Source: Dipteris shenzhenensis (Eukaryota; Polypodiophyta; Polypodiopsida; Gleicheniales). Taken from it: a DNA stretch of 64,000 bases. This document shows, one piece after another, positions 20,998 through 33,953 of the stretch. The first letter of the stretch is position 1. Each line of letters begins with the position of its first letter. Where the stretch lies: assembly GCA_047967505.1 (NCBI GenBank), contig CM106539.1. The stretch is one strand, 5' to 3'. The notes beneath the pieces were generated by a model. That model had not been told where the DNA came from. It saw nothing but the letters and a program-made list of their open reading frames with translations, and did no database searches. Made by a program: the position numbers and the translations under genes.

Positions 20998-22179
20998 TTG
21001 TGCTCACAAACCTTGAACAAAAACTCAAAAATCTTTAGTGATGAGCACCAAAAACCAGTCGGCGATTGAGCCAGACTGTGAGTCGCTGCTTTACTGATAG
21101 TGCAATGACTCAGCTAGCGCTACTTTATAACACAACAACTGCCATGTGCATTGCCAGTTGGCCACCCACCCCCACCCACCTCACCTAACACTGTGTGGTA
21201 GTTAATAAACTCACAATTGTCACTTCAGAGGTCAACCCCCACCAGGCTAACGCAGTGACATGTAACCTGTTGCTTTGTCAATCTCGCTGCTATATTCAAT
21301 CGTTTCAATATTAACTCGCTACATTTATGTAATCGTTGCTTTATTCAGTTGTTGCTTTACTCACCATCACATTATTCAATTGTCTTGCTATATTTCTAAT
21401 GTATCGACTATTGCTTTAAGGGATAGAGAGGCACATAGACTGTCTCTCATTGGACAACTAGGCGGAGTAGGCAACACATGCACCTAAGGTCTGGGAGGGT
21501 AATAGGTGTTGAAACCAAACCAGAAGATAGCGCTTCAAACAACATTCTAACCGGTCCATCTAATGCCGCACTATCAGTTCCATCTAGAATCTCAACTTTA
21601 AGTTCATACTCAGTGTATAGTCCTACACACATGGCGACCTTGAGCTTGGAGGATGCTATGAGCTTTGAAGCTAAAATGGGGGAAAATTGAACCCAAATCA
21701 TGGGGCCTCCATGGCTCCTAACTGCAATTCCATAAGACCCTGATCCCCCCCACTCCTTCCACTACAACCTCATGTTTTAGGAAGTCTCTTTCTAATCTCA
21801 TGGGACGGTTCAGCTTGTTTGACCGCCAACCTAGTCAATCCCTTCGCCAGGCAAACCAAGTGGCTGAAAGACTGCAAGACCCCCCCACCAACGTCCGTAT
21901 CAGGTAATGCTTAAAGAAATCCTGTACCCATATTAGCTGGGGAACCTATAGGGGCTGCATGTTCAATTTTATGAGAGTGAACCATCCTTTACCAGGACGT
22001 CTAAGCCGTGGGTACCCAGGTTCTGGCCACCAAGCCCCACTGGACAGGGAAATCATCAAATGGACTTTGGGGAGAGCACCTTACCACATGCAAGGACCCT
22101 TCCTCCATATCTGTACACCACCTAGTGAGAAGCCTCAGAAGGTTTTCTTTTCCCCACGGTTCCATCTTATAGACCTATG

Positions 22180-23790
22180 CCTAACGTAAGCGTGTCTATG
22201 CCAAGGCCCAGATCAGTAAGGCCAATAGACCCGAGTCCACCACGCATGCCAGCCCCGAGACCCACAAGGCCAGGACTAGATAACCCAATTCCTATCCGAT
22301 CGACAAACTTCTATAACCCACCCCAAGGGCCACCCAACTATGGTACAGTGCGAGTCCCTCAAGCTCCTCCACCTACACTGCAGATTGTTCTCATGGATGA
22401 GGCAATGAGGATCCTAGTGCAAGCACTAGGAAAGGGGGACATCACCCCAAGATGTCATGGGAAGAGACACCAATGGTTCATAAAGCCTCTTAGTCACGAT
22501 CTCTAAGCTCATCAGTAAGTTCTTAGGAGAAGGATATCTCGTCTCCCATGCCAAAAGGTACCAAATTTGCAAGACCTTTGAAGACATTGGTGACTTGGAT
22601 AAAGTGAATGCATTTGGCCTTAGCCTCGATGGAAAGGCGGGCCAATGGTACAGAGCCTTAGGAGCAGAGGAAAAGATCAATTGGGAGACATTAAGGAAAG
22701 CCTTTATAGTGGGATTTGCTCCCATGGGGCCAAAATGGAGTCCAATCAACCAGTTGTATGAAGTTAAGCAAAACAAGCATGCAACCCTATGGGAATACAT
22801 TGCTAAGATTAAACACTTAAATTACCACTGTGAACTACATGAGAGAATGACCGATGAATGACTTCTTCCTTGATTCCTCATTGGATTAAGGGATGCTAAG
22901 TTACATGACCACTTTTTTACCCTAAATCCCATGTCCTTCATGCTATGCAGCAAGACTGCAGTGCTCCTAGACGATAATATGAAGGATAAGGCTCAACCGA
23001 AGAAATCATCCATTACTCCTTTTTTAGTATCCCATACTAGCAAGACCATTAGTACTACTGAGGTCAAGCACGTCGCCCAAGCGATCAAGGGAACCAACAT
23101 AGATGAGATAGCCACAAACCTATTAAATCAAGTGGCTCAACAACTCAAGGGTGGGTTGGGAAGAGAAGGTCGAAGTAATCTGCTATTCTTTCCAAGGCGA
23201 GACAACGTGTGGTGTGGGGTAACTACCCTACGAATGAGTGCTCTTGCCTATGGGCAAGGTTGAAACTTTATTACAGCCATTGTGCTAGGCGGGGAAAGCA
23301 CGAGACTTCGCAATGTAAATATCCCAAGTCAAATGCCCCTGCCCATGTACCAGCAATGGCAACCATTGTCTCTCCTTGTGCCACTAAATCAATACAATCA
23401 AGACCAACTAGCTATACAAGGAGCCCCTGGCCACTAACTAAGGGCCATTATGGGCTCAAAACCTATTGTTGCCACCACCAATTCTAGGTCCACAAACCAT
23501 GCCACCACGAATTACTCCCATAAACCAAGTTATCATTGAATAGCCATCGAGTGAGTGGGAGGACCCTAATTATGTTTTATCAGCTCCCGATTCCACTTCT
23601 TATGAAAGTCCTAGTATCAAACAAGTAGGATAAGTCACTATGTCATGCAAGACGAGCGGTATACTCCAGTGTGCTAGATAGATCCTACAATGTAGCAAGC
23701 CAGAGACATGAACATTGTGAAATGCTACACATGCCAAGGTCCGCACCACACAAGTGAGTGTCCATATAAGGTAGTTGCCAATCAGACCCT
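22180..23790 (+). pseudogene. Gypsy F gag with zinc-knuckle-like motifs
   Basis: The frame from about 22595 reads NAFGLSLDGKAGQWYRALG, INWETLRKAFIVGFAPMGP and LYEVKQNKHATLWEYIAKI, the retrotransposon gag core (W...L...F...F). A Pro-rich stretch precedes it (22180-22390). Downstream, CARRGKHETSQC (about 23,277) and CYTCQGPHHTSEC (about 23,720) look like degenerate CCHC knuckles. Several stops interrupt it. Gag would form the particle. The pol part of a gypsy element resumes only at 27455, after copia D. Confidence 0.75.
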
Positions 23791-24109
23791 TCCTGTTATA
23801 AATGCCACAGATGTCACTTTCTTAAAGACTGCTGATACAAGGACGACCAACCTGCACCTAAAGCAACAATAACCGATTCGAACACCCCCCTATGCTCTGG
23901 TTGTTTTATAAAGATTGTCCCATGAGGAGGACCCCCAGATCAGAGTTCCTGACCCTAAAGCCAACATTATTGATAGAGGCCAGGTGTCCTTGGTATCATT
24001 GAATGTGACCACAAGGAGGCTAAGTCCATGAGTAAGGAGCTCCGCAAAAAAGCTAATAGGAAAAGGGCAACTGTTGCATAGTCTAAGGTTAAGGGAGTCA
24101 AACCACCAT

Positions 24110-25135
24110 GTGTCCTCATCCTTATGTATCTGACATGTGGACTGCGATATGAGGACTTTGTGTTGATAGTCCTGAGAGTTGTCTTCATCATAGGCATAGT
24201 GGGTGGATTTCCATTGATGATGGTTTCCTCGATTAGGGTTGTGAGACTTGTTTGATTGGCTTACATTGCCTAAGTCCCTTTGTTTCTTTCTGCATTCTGG
24301 TTCCCATTGGCCTGGGATGCTGCAATAGTTGCAATTTCCCTCACGTTTAGGAGGACCATGACTTTGAGTCGATGAAGATGGAGACTGCTTGCCATGGTAC
24401 TATGCCTTGATTGCTAGAGCATCCGGTATTCTTGCCTTTTCCTCTGTATGGCCCTCTTGCACCTCCTCTTGCTGTGAAGGCCGTGTCATGATTCTTCGAA
24501 TCTGTATGACCCTCTTGCACCTCCTCTTGCTGTGAAGGCCGTGTCATGATTCTTCTCAATTGCTCCTGCATGAGCATGTCTGACATGAGTTGAAATGTTG
24601 GAGGTGCATCTCAAGTGACTAATGCAATCACAAAAATCTGATCCAAGTCCATTGATGGTAAGCAGGACTAGTCTTTCTTGTTTGACCTCATGTCCAAGTG
24701 ATGTGAGCTGATCGCCAAGGTACTTCAATCAGAGTAAGAAGTCAAGACCCGATTCATTTGGAAGCATTGGATTGTTGTTTAGTTGATTCTCCACCAAGAG
24801 AATACATGACATGTTGTTGGCATTGTATCTCCTTTCCAAAGCTTTGCAAGAAAGTACAGCTGAGTCCACGAAGAAGAGGGATCATCATATCTTTCACATT
24901 GAAATTGATGATATTCAAGGCAAGTCGAGCCTTGGTATCCCACTCCTTCAGTTTCTTTGTGAGCTCTAGTTGTTGCTACTGTGGCATAAGAGGAGTTGCC
25001 AAAGTTGGCTTTGGTCTCTTTTCATCTTCTATGACTATGTCTTACAAGTTCTTCAACTGAAAAATGTTTAGCATTTTGAACTTCTGATTGCCATAGTTGT
25101 TATCATCAAGCTTGCTACTCTGGTCAAGAAATATG
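24110..25135 (-). pseudogene. Copia D gag
   Basis: Opening KLDDNNYGNQKFKMLNIF (the usual W is Q here), then LGDQLTSLGHEVKQERLVLL and INGLGSDF. The zinc knuckle reads CNYCSIPGQWEPEC, with Gln at the zinc His position. The end joins to ISQSTCQIHKDEDTWWFDS, the approach to the protease site. A segment of about 60 bp is duplicated in tandem near 24440-24557 (CCCTCTTGCACCTCCTCTTG twice), repeating AFTARGGARG in the protein. Confidence 0.78.
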
Positions 25136-27280
25136 ACATCATCAAGAAATATGCACCAAGAATCAAATCCTGTACACAAATAGCAACCAAGTGTCGGTGA
25201 TAGCCAAGGGCTTTACAAGGTTTGTAGAAGTGGTGCAAAAACCGAATGCCAAAATAGTCAACTAGTGACTTTACAATGTGGCATGTGCATGCAAAGGTAC
25301 AACTATCGTGAATCAAGAACCCAAACTACCAATTGACTCAAGAAGAGTGAAGCTGCCCCTTGTCAAATAATGGAACATGTGTCGATATGTGTGAGATGAA
25401 TGCCGATGATAGGTTCCGTAGGGACTGACACTATTCAAGAACTAAGCGGGAATGTTTGGGTAGGGATTCAAATTGGCTTTTGTGGATTATCTCCTCTAAG
25501 GTAGCTAGCCCTATAACTAGTCTACATGTCGAACGATATGAAAAAGCAGCAAAATAGATTTTATCTTCATTAGGTTTGTGCTGGGTTTAGAGAGGATGCA
25601 AGTTGATTAAGAGTGGTGCCGATGAAGAGGTTTTTGCAAATACTGCAAATTGAAAACCCCAAATTTCAAAACTGGTGCGACAGGTGCATAGAGTGCAAGC
25701 TAGCGAGCAATTTTGGTTTTTGGAGCATCTCCGAATTCCACCTACATCAAAAGATAGAGCCCAGAATAATGGCAAAATTTTGAGCACAAGAGGGCCCAAA
25801 ATGATGATGGGGTGGTCACATGTAGGGTGCCTGTGAGTATGGGAGAAATAGTTGGAAATGCATAACTATGGGCTGGCACTACCACATGTTAGATGAGGTG
25901 GTAGGCAGTGAGGTGGCAGACTAAACCTGAGATGTAACCATGGTTAGTGGGATTGTGGTCAGAGATAATTGGGGTTCCTTCCACCCAAGGTCAGCTTGAC
26001 CTGACCTTGGTGTGATTACAACTGAACCAAGGGTATTTCCAATAACCCTAGTTACTTGTTATCTACCATGTGGCCAAAACTGGACAAGGGTTAATGTAAC
26101 CTAACCTTGGGCTTATCTGCCACGTGTCAACCTGTGAGGGAAAGAAAGAAGATGCAGAGCGACGACGATGCGATGGCGACTTGGAGAAGATGATGGTGAG
26201 TTGCCCGGTGATGCTGTTCATGGGGATGGTGAGCTGCGAGACGCTGCTTGTTGTGAAGGCGTTGAAGGTGGCTATGTTGAGCTTTTGTAGGAGATGGAGG
26301 CCAAAGTACGTGTGTCGGAGGACAGCTACATCAAGAGGGCTTCGTTGGAGTTGGTGAGCAGAGCATATGAGGCAGAGGGCTTTCATATGCTGCACAAATC
26401 GGCGCTTGTTAGCAGCCACGTCATGAGGGGAGCCGTCAGATGCCCATGGCGCAGACGCATGAGCGAGACAATAGGCAGAAAAGGTGTTGTTTGGAAGCTG
26501 AAGTGCCGGGGTGCAGAGGTCTGAGTAGAAGATGGAGACACTAGGAGTCGCCGGTTGTGGAGAAGACGTTGTATGCTGAAAGTTGGAGAACGTTGTCCAA
26601 TACTCTTGCAAAGCCACAGAAGCCACTTAGCAGAGCTCCTTGCTGAAGGTCATGCTCATTGTCTATCTATTGAATGCATCGTAGGAGCTTAGAGGAAGAG
26701 GCGGCACTGTGTACCCTACTCTGTGCTGGAGGGTCGATGGAGAGTCTCATGCTGGTCATCGGAATGAAGGCACTTGTTGCAGTGCCAGGGATTTGTCGCA
26801 TCCAACTGCATGAAATACATTGTTTCAGCCCAAAGCCAATCAAGTAGCAAGACACTGAAGGAATTGATTTTTGTTTTTACTTTATGGGAGCTTGAGTCGT
26901 TTGTTGTAGATTCCGGTTGGAGTTCGTAGAAGCTGCTTTACTTTCTCCTTGCAATTCGCCTTGCGTGAAGAGTTGAAGACACTGCTTTCTCAAAGAAACC
27001 TTAGAGAAAGCAAGAAGAACAGAATGAATACTCTCCAAGTATCTCTTTCCATGAAAAAATTGTCAACAAACCACTCAAAAGAGAACACTCTCTCTCAAGC
27101 TAAAACCAAAGAGCTCTCTTATGAAAAGCTCTCACAAACTCTCAAACTCACAAGACCATGAAGATCAAAGGAACTCTCTCTCTCAGAAGAAGATCTCTCA
27201 CAATCTCTCAAGAACACCCAGATGGGGGATGAGGTGGGAATGCCTCAAGGAACAATATGCAAGGGCTTGAGAGCACCATT
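25136..27280 (-). other. Leader of copia D
   Basis: About 2.1 kb. The longest ORF (26063-26626, minus, 187 codons) has no motif I recognise, and I do not call it a gene. Parts near 25340-25600 follow the same order of short blocks as the copia C leader at 17300-17700. CTCTCT-rich runs lie next to the LTR, as in copia C. Confidence 0.5.
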
Positions 27281-27293
27281 GGCTCTAATACCA
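27281..27293 (-). promoter_or_regulatory. Primer-binding site of copia D (one mismatch)
   Basis: The minus strand reads TGGTATTAGAGCC, which is the Met-tRNA site TGGTATCAGAGCC with one C-to-T change. It directly follows the LTR end ...GTTAACA. Confidence 0.88.
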
Positions 27294-27454
27294 TGTTAAC
27301 GAAAATGAGAGAGGGAGAGAGAGGAGTGCACACAAGATACTAATTGTACACTAACTGTATTCCAAGGAAAATGATAATATATACATGGACCCCTTAGGGT
27401 TAGGGTTTGGTCCCATAACCCTTATGGTGCAATTTACACACACCATTCTCAACA
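27294..27454 (-). repeat. 5' LTR of copia D (161 bp)
   Basis: On the minus strand it begins TGTTGAGAATGGTGTGTG and ends TTTTCGTTAACA, proper TG...CA ends. It holds AAACCCTAACCCTAAGGGG followed by TGTATATATT. It is short for a copia LTR but bounded by a primer site on one side and by gypsy RT coding sequence on the other. Confidence 0.82.
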
Positions 27455-29215
27455 AGGGTTCATTTATGAGATCGAGGATAAGGATATTGATTGGGTGTCC
27501 CCCATCATCATAGTGCTGAAAAAGAATGGCAAGGTTAGAGTGTGTGTTGATATCAAGAAAGTAAACGTTGTGACTTGTAAGGATCATTACCCATTGCCCT
27601 TCATGGAGCACGTCTTGGAAAGGGTTGCACTGGAAAGGAAGCATATAGCTTCTTAGATGGGTTCTCAGGATAGAATTAGGTGTCCATAGCACCACAAGAT
27701 CAGCACAAAACTGTATTTGCCACAGAGTGGGAGTCTATGCCTCAAAAGTAATGATCTTCGGACTAATGCTCCCACGACATTCCAACGGTTGATGATGATG
27801 GCCTTCAAAGAGTACCTCAGAGAGGTTTTTTTGGATGACCTGTGTGTCGACTTCAAATGGGAGGATCATCTCAAGTATTTAAGACTCGTATTCGAGAGAT
27901 GTCGTCCCTATCCAATCTCCCTCAACCCTTTGAAGTGCAGTTCTGGGTGAAACACAAGGTTATTCTCAGACATGTAGTGTCCAAGAATGGAATTTCCATA
28001 GACTTTAGCAAGATCAAGCTTCTTCTAGAATTATGCCCATCCATGAATGTAAAAGGTGTACAATGATTCATTGGGCATACAGGATACTACCACAGGTTAT
28101 TTACAACTATGCTGAAATTGCTTGCTCCTTGTGCAAATTGCTGACTGTATTCCATTGGAAAAAAGAGTGTCAATTGTCCTATGAAACCCTTAAGTTAGTC
28201 TTGGCATCAACCTCCATTCTGCGAGCACCCAATTGGGACTTGGTCTTTCATGTCCCACATTGATCCTTCTAAATCTCAATATGATATTTGGCAAGCCATG
28301 ATGAACAAATATGTGCTTTGTGAATATATGTGCAGCTTGTTGGGTAGTTAAAGTCATGATAGGGTGCGTATTGGCATAGCCATGTGAGTTTATCCAATCT
28401 ACTTTGCTAGCCACCAGTTGAATGATGTCAAGATGAACTACACCACAACTGAACGTGAAGGATTAGCCATGGTGTATGCACTTAAAATGTTTAGGCATTA
28501 CTTTTATTAGCAAACAAGTTTTCCTTCTTCATGGACCACTAGGCTCTCCTTTACTTAGGCAACAAACCATGCGTGACCGATTGCATCACGCGGTGGATGC
28601 TCATCCTCCTAGAATTTGATTTCATGGTCACGATCAAGTAGGGATGCATGCACTTCATGGTTGATCATATGTTTTGAATTCCCAATGGAGAACCTGCAAC
28701 AAGAGTGGACGACAATCTTCTAGGTGCCCCATTATTCATGATCAACTTGATTCTGGAATGGGCACAAGAAATTGGACACTTCTTGGCCAATGGATTTCTT
28801 CAAGACAAGACACTCAACAAGGAAAGGGCTATAAAATTGATCAAAGATGCAACCCCATATTAATTAATAGCCAGACAACTCTATCAGATGAGAAAAGACG
28901 GCATTATGCATGTGTCTGGGAAGATGAGTTTGTAGAAGTTTTGGAGGAAGCTCATTCAAGCATTTGCTAGAGGCCACTTCTTGGGAGAGCTTACAGACCA
29001 TAAAGTATTACAAGCTAGATTAAGGTGGCCAATGCTCTTCGCAGATGCAACCAAGTTCATCAAACAATGTGATCCTTGCCAACACATCTCCATACCTTAT
29101 AACTGAGACTACATGCCTTTAACCGGGGTCCTCATTTGTTGACCAACCTTTTGAAAAGTGGGGGATAGATTTTGTAGGTCCTACGGCCCCTTAATATTGT
29201 AGACATTATAGGCCA
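27455..29215 (+). pseudogene. Gypsy F pol remnant: RT, RNase H, integrase zinc domain
   Basis: Starting immediately after the copia D LTR: GFIYEIEDKDIDWVSPIIIV, KKNGKVRVCVDIKKVN, DHYPLPFMEHVLE, APTTFQRLMMMAFKEYL and FLDDLCVDFKWEDHLKYL (FLDD catalytic box). From about 28,050 there are degraded RNase H pieces, then an integrase zinc domain near 28930-29100 (EEAHSS...RGHFLGE...KVLQARLRWPML...CDPCQ) and the first integrase core block KWGIDFVGP at about 29,160. Stops and shifts occur every 50-100 codons. Confidence 0.82.
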
Positions 29216-29424
29216 TCCATTGAGAATAGGAACTGAAAAAGGAAGTTTCTTGAATGAAGTGGCAAGCGTTAGAAGAGGCTAGAGCGCATTAGGCTAAAGC
29301 TAAAAATTTAGGACTTGTATAAGCATCCGTGGAAGGGTTAAACCCCATGCAGGACCTGACCATTGCCCCTGCAAGGGTACAAGCTGATTTTTAGTTTTGC
29401 AGGGGAACAATATGCTCAATTGAT

Positions 29425-29730
29425 GCCTTCATTGATCCCAGTTCCAGCCACAACTTGATCTCCTACAAAATGTGTACCAGGCTCCTAACATTCAAGGTAA
29501 CCCTGGAACCCCCCACGCCTGTTGTGGTATGTGCCGTTATTGGAAGATATCACTTGCTATAGGTTGCATTAAGATTTCTTTATCCACTGTTAATAGCCAT
29601 TGTGTGGCAAGTAGGTTTTATGTTATGCTAGTAGGGGCCATGGATGAAAAGGTCATTCTCGGGTAGTAGTGATCTACGAAATTGATTGGCAAGAATGTAC
29701 ATTGACTCTAACTAACAACATCTGCACCTT
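29425..29730 (+). pseudogene. Gypsy-type aspartic protease fragment, out of usual order
   Basis: FIDPSSSHNLISYKMCTRL matches the retropepsin active-site block (usually hDxGSSHNLI, here DPSS). About 60 codons on, AMDEKVILG followed by IYEIDWQECTLTL fits the protease C-terminal VILGxxWL...DW block. It lies downstream of integrase sequence, whereas gypsy order is protease-RT-RNase H-integrase. So this is a separate element piece or a rearranged one. Confidence 0.6.
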
Positions 29731-31390
29731 AGTTGTCACAATCGATGAAGTCACTTCCATTTTAGCACCCCAGGTAATAAAAAAGGCCATCAAACAACCG
29801 ATGATCCCAGCAGTACCAATGATGACTCCCTTATCTCCTATAGCTGCTACTTTGAATCTATCTGCAGCCATATAGATGAAAAAGAATGGGACTACCACAA
29901 CTGCACCAAGCACACATAGAGACAAGAGCGGCTACTGGCTACTGAAGGATACAGTCTTTGCTTCTACCTCTCAATCATGCAAAAGTCAAGTAAGAATACA
30001 GTTCCAGCTCTTTGATCCCATTCTCCATCCACAAAGAGTCAAGCTAAGCCACAGAGGAAGACTAGTTCCCAAAGATGCAAGACAACTAAGGGGCAACATC
30101 GGCAACATTCCCGGTGGATAACCAAAAAGTTGTTGGAAGTTCAAGTATTCTACCAAGGTAACACCTTCATATGGGTACCGTGAACGTGCAAGTTTCTAGT
30201 GTGTACCAATGAACACCCTATATCATCCATGGCAAAGACCACAGTAGTGCCACAAGAACCTATCTCTAAAAATGAGGTGGATACACAAGAACCTACTATT
30301 GGAAGCTCACTGACAAATACGACAAATATACGACCACGGGACTCTCCCTTGTGCCCTTGTACCCTTGCGTAATCTTGTTATAGAAATTAGAGATGAGAAA
30401 TTATGGTAGTTACACAAGAACCTGCCCCTAGAAAGAGGACAGTATTTACACAAGAACCTATCGCACTCAAAGGAAAAGGCAAGGCCCACTGGGTTTTGAA
30501 GTGCACTCCCTCAATCTCACCCTTTCCTTCTACTTTGACAATAATACCAAACACGGTAGACCCACAAGTAACTATCCCTAAAAAGGTTATGGACCCACAT
30601 GAACCTACCGTTGTTCCGGAGTTGCAACCACAAGATGAAAACACCAGTTCCCTCACAACAGCTTTTGAATCTTGATGGATTCTGCAAGTTTATGCAGAGC
30701 TATCAATTGAAGAAGGCACCAAAAAAAGTGCGATACCCCTTCTGTAGGCTTCTTGAATGCTCTTTACAGGCATGCTAAGCAAGTATGCCACTTAGAGAGA
30801 TTCAAGGTATTTTGAATCTTAAGGTTTTTTGTCCATAGTCCATGCATGGGGTCTAGGTGAGGATAGAGAGTCAACATCATAGGTGAGAATTGGGTATGGT
30901 GCATGGCATCAAATTGTGTGCCATACATTGTCAAGTTCTAAGTCCTCCATGCCATAAGGGTTCAGTCTGTCTCCCCTAGGTGACTAGGTTCCATATGTTC
31001 ACTCATGCTCCACTCAACAAGTCATGCACTTACCACCATGCGGCTAGGGTCACCTAATAGTACTTTCAACTTCCATCCCTGCATCATCTGTACCACTTTG
31101 CACGCATTGGCACACACTAAGATGGAGTCCAAAGAAGTTAGCCAGGCAGTCCAACTCCTCAATAGGGCCCACGAAATTGAGTCATTGCTATACAAATAAT
31201 GCAACAGTAGCTGACTCGGTCATTGCTATATTGATAACACAATGACTCCACACCAGCTATGCCACTTGTTGCTTTATTGGATGATGCCCCCACCTCTAAC
31301 ATAGCAACATGCCATCCCACTAACACCAATTGCTGCTTTAATAAATGTAGCACTATAGCCTGGGCAGCTCACACTATCACTTTACTAGTG
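29730..31390 (+). other. Degraded coding-like sequence with QEP repeats
   Basis: Short frames continue from the protease piece. At 30240-30640 a motif like TQEPAPRK / TQEPIALK / PHEPTVVPE recurs, from CAAGAACCTnnC units in the DNA. This looks like the low-complexity linker before RT in gypsy polyproteins, but no RT follows. At 31200-31400 the DNA resembles the segment at 21090-21300 in style (TTGCTTTA-type phrases). No host gene is recognised. Confidence 0.4.
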
Positions 31391-32420
31391 TAGATACAGT
31401 TGATAGAGCATCACATCATGGTGCTTCCGAACTTTCAGGCTCGCCTCCACAAGGCCAAACCCACAAATTGGTCGACTTCTTCTACACCAAAATTTTTCAT
31501 ATCTGCATGTATGGAGAAAAGATTGGCAATCCAATGTTCCTTATGCCAATCATACATAACGATCCAATCCCAGAAGGTTATGGAGATGCAGATAGGGACA
31601 TGGGTCTAGTTGTGGCTCCCTCAACTAGGTCCATGCCGATGAAGCCATCACCAAAGAGAAGACGGGGAGAGCAAATCCACAAGGCACAGGATGAAGCAAT
31701 TGCAAAAAGGCAATAGGATGACGAGGCCACCCACAAACTCCAAGATGAAGAGGATGCTCAAAGACACAAGGAGGCATCTGAAAAAAACCAATAAGGCCTT
31801 CTCTAGCAGTAAGAAGAGATCAAGTGGCTTTGGGTAGAGAAAGAATAGAGGAAGGCTGCAGATATTGAAAAACATGTGCATCAAGAGCACAGATTGAAGA
31901 GGCCCATTGGCTAGGGTGAGGATTTAATAGATCTCACCCAAGAGCCACAAGTGCCCAACCCTCCTCAACCGCTTACATCTGATCTAGGCTAGCCGCCTCT
32001 CCAACCCCCGTTCCTAACAGCTGCACGTTACTAGACCAGCGGTCCAAGGGCACGGTGTGATGAACCTTGGCGATCCCAACATTGGACCAAGTCTATCAGT
32101 AGCCAATGGAGTTCAGCACCTCTAGTGCCTACACTTCACTGGAGGGATATAGAAGATGGTTAATGGAGATTGCAATCAAGGAGATGGCTTTCATGGACTT
32201 AATCATAGGCCTAACAATAGCAACCAAAGACATTCTTCAACAGCAGCAAGAGATTTTTTTGTGAGAAAATTTCATCACACTAGAGACCCACACGAGGCTC
32301 CAGTAGATGGAGGCAGCCCTCCAGAAGGAGAAGCTGGAGTGCCTAAAGGTTGGGGCCAGTGGGCTCCAAGTAGTTGAGGTAGAAAAGAAGATGAAACATG
32401 AGAGGTTGCTGGAAGTGTCG
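31390..32420 (+). pseudogene. Unidentified coding remnant with charged coiled-coil-like regions
   Basis: Frames in 31468-31900 give VDFFYTKIFHICMYGEKIG and MPIIHNDPIPEGYGDADRDM. They are followed by Lys/Arg/Gln/Glu-rich text (KPSPKRRRGEQIHKAQDEAI) suggestive of a coiled coil. At 32150-32420 come EIAIKEMAFMDLIIGLTIAT and EAALQKEKLECLKVGASG. Stops are frequent. I do not recognise the protein. It sits between the gypsy protease fragment and the gypsy F LTR, so an extra element-encoded ORF is plausible. Confidence 0.4.
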
Positions 32421-33334
32421 TCCTGTGCCTCCACACTGTGTTTCACCCATGCACTATCCACAACACATTCACCTATTTTTTGCACACAATAGCCACCACA
32501 ATTCTCCCACATGACATACCCACTCCCGAGACCATGTCACCTAGTACAATGCCATTACTTCATTCAGAACGGTCGAGGATGTGGCAAACATCAATTTATG
32601 GAAAGGAAAGCTATAGAGTTTCCACCTCACCTGTAAGGACATCATGGAGGTGCAAGCAAGCTAGACTACAAACAAGTACCCCACATTGATGCGGATGTCG
32701 GCAGTCTACAACCTAGGTAGCAGATCCCCTTTTTTGAAGCATGCAGCATTTTGGCAGACCTATAGCTGCATGGGGCTTGAACAAAGAATCAACCCAACCT
32801 ACATGCCACTATGCCAATGATGACGCTGGCCTAATTTTGAGAAGACGCAGGCAATGGATCCAAATATAGCATACAACTTCTCAAATTTGACTTCCTGGTA
32901 GTTGGCTCTTCATCAGCACTAGCTACTCAGATGGAGGAATTTAACATTACTTTTGCCTTAGTCCTTGATCTTATGGTGGTTGTGATGCATTTTTATTGGC
33001 TCTACTGATTATTTTGCTCAGAGACCTCCCTTCACTCTAACTAGCAGTCGAAGAACATCACCAACAATTCTATACAAAAATTGCATTCAACTTGAATGAG
33101 GGTCCCTTATTCCCTCAGGTAATGTGCCTTTATGCATGTGTCTAAAATATTTATGGTTATCACATCCAGACCTTCGAAGATATGTTCAAGACACATTTTT
33201 AGAAGCCGCTCCATCCCTTTTTCCGCATCTCCCACACAAACTTTGATACATACTATATCATGAACAATGCCCTCAAAACTGACATCATGCATAGAAGACA
33301 ATCCAAGGATGGATTGTGAACAAGAAGGGGGGCA

Positions 33335-33939
33335 TGTTAACCACCACCACGGTTAACAGTTCAGGTACCATGTAAAGTAAGTGTAGATGTAGGAGAGAGC
33401 GTGAGCCTTAGAATATGATATTTGCCTTAGAGCCGAATGGGCCCAAGTGGTTGTAAAATGAGAATGCAACAGGTACATGAGAGTACAAGGGTTAGCCCTC
33501 CCTTCAAAAGGTGGATATGTATATAAGGGCAAAAGTTTTGACTTTGCTCTTCATTGTGTACCTGCAAAGTTTTGGAATAGAAGCTTTCACTTTCTCTTCA
33601 TTCACTTGTATTCAGTATTCTTGCTTCCTCTTGTAAGTTGCCACTCTACCCATTTCCCATTCTCAACCCCTTGCACTCAACCCATTTCCCATTCTCAACC
33701 CCTTGCACTCATACCCTTCTTCCTTCCCCTCCCCCCTCCCCCCTCTCTCTTTCCCCCTCATGGAATCACTTGCACATGATCCGGTAGACACTTGGATGAC
33801 ACAAGCATGCATCTCGCACATACGAAGCTCCCATAAGGAGCTGAGAGCAATGGATCGATGGCATTCCTCCAAGATCCCCATGACATGTGAGTCACTATCG
33901 GAGACTACACACACACACTCTCTCCCACCCACGTTATCA
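33335..33939 (+). repeat. Gypsy F LTR, about 605 bp
   Basis: It starts TGTTAACCACC after a purine tract (AAGAAGGGGGGCA) and ends ...ACGTTATCA before TGCTATTAGAGCC, which resembles a Met-tRNA primer site with changes. A TATA box (TATATAA, 33520-33526) and a 32-bp tandem duplication (33648-33679, 33680-33711) lie inside. The first 125 bp match 20870-20997. A purine tract before and a primer-like site after would let it serve as both the 3' LTR of one element and the 5' LTR of another. Confidence 0.68.
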
Positions 33940-33953
33940 TGCTATTAGAGCCG

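Larger units (their letters stand above)
24085..27454 (-). mobile_element. Copia element D, 5' part (LTR, leader, gag, start of protease)
   Basis: On the minus strand: LTR 27454-27294, primer site 27293-27281, leader of about 2.1 kb, gag from about 25,130, a decayed zinc knuckle, and the run-up to protease (LISQSTC...DEDTWWFDS). The sequence switches to unrelated plus-strand gypsy DNA at about 24085. Integrase, RT, RNase H and the 3' LTR are missing. It lies between the gag and RT parts of gypsy F, with the LTR edge inside the RT coding region. Confidence 0.78.

Noticed and set aside
26063-26626. 187-codon minus-strand ORF
   Set aside because: It lies in the copia D leader, has no recognisable domain, and its counterpart region in copia C is not open. 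I do not call it a gene.
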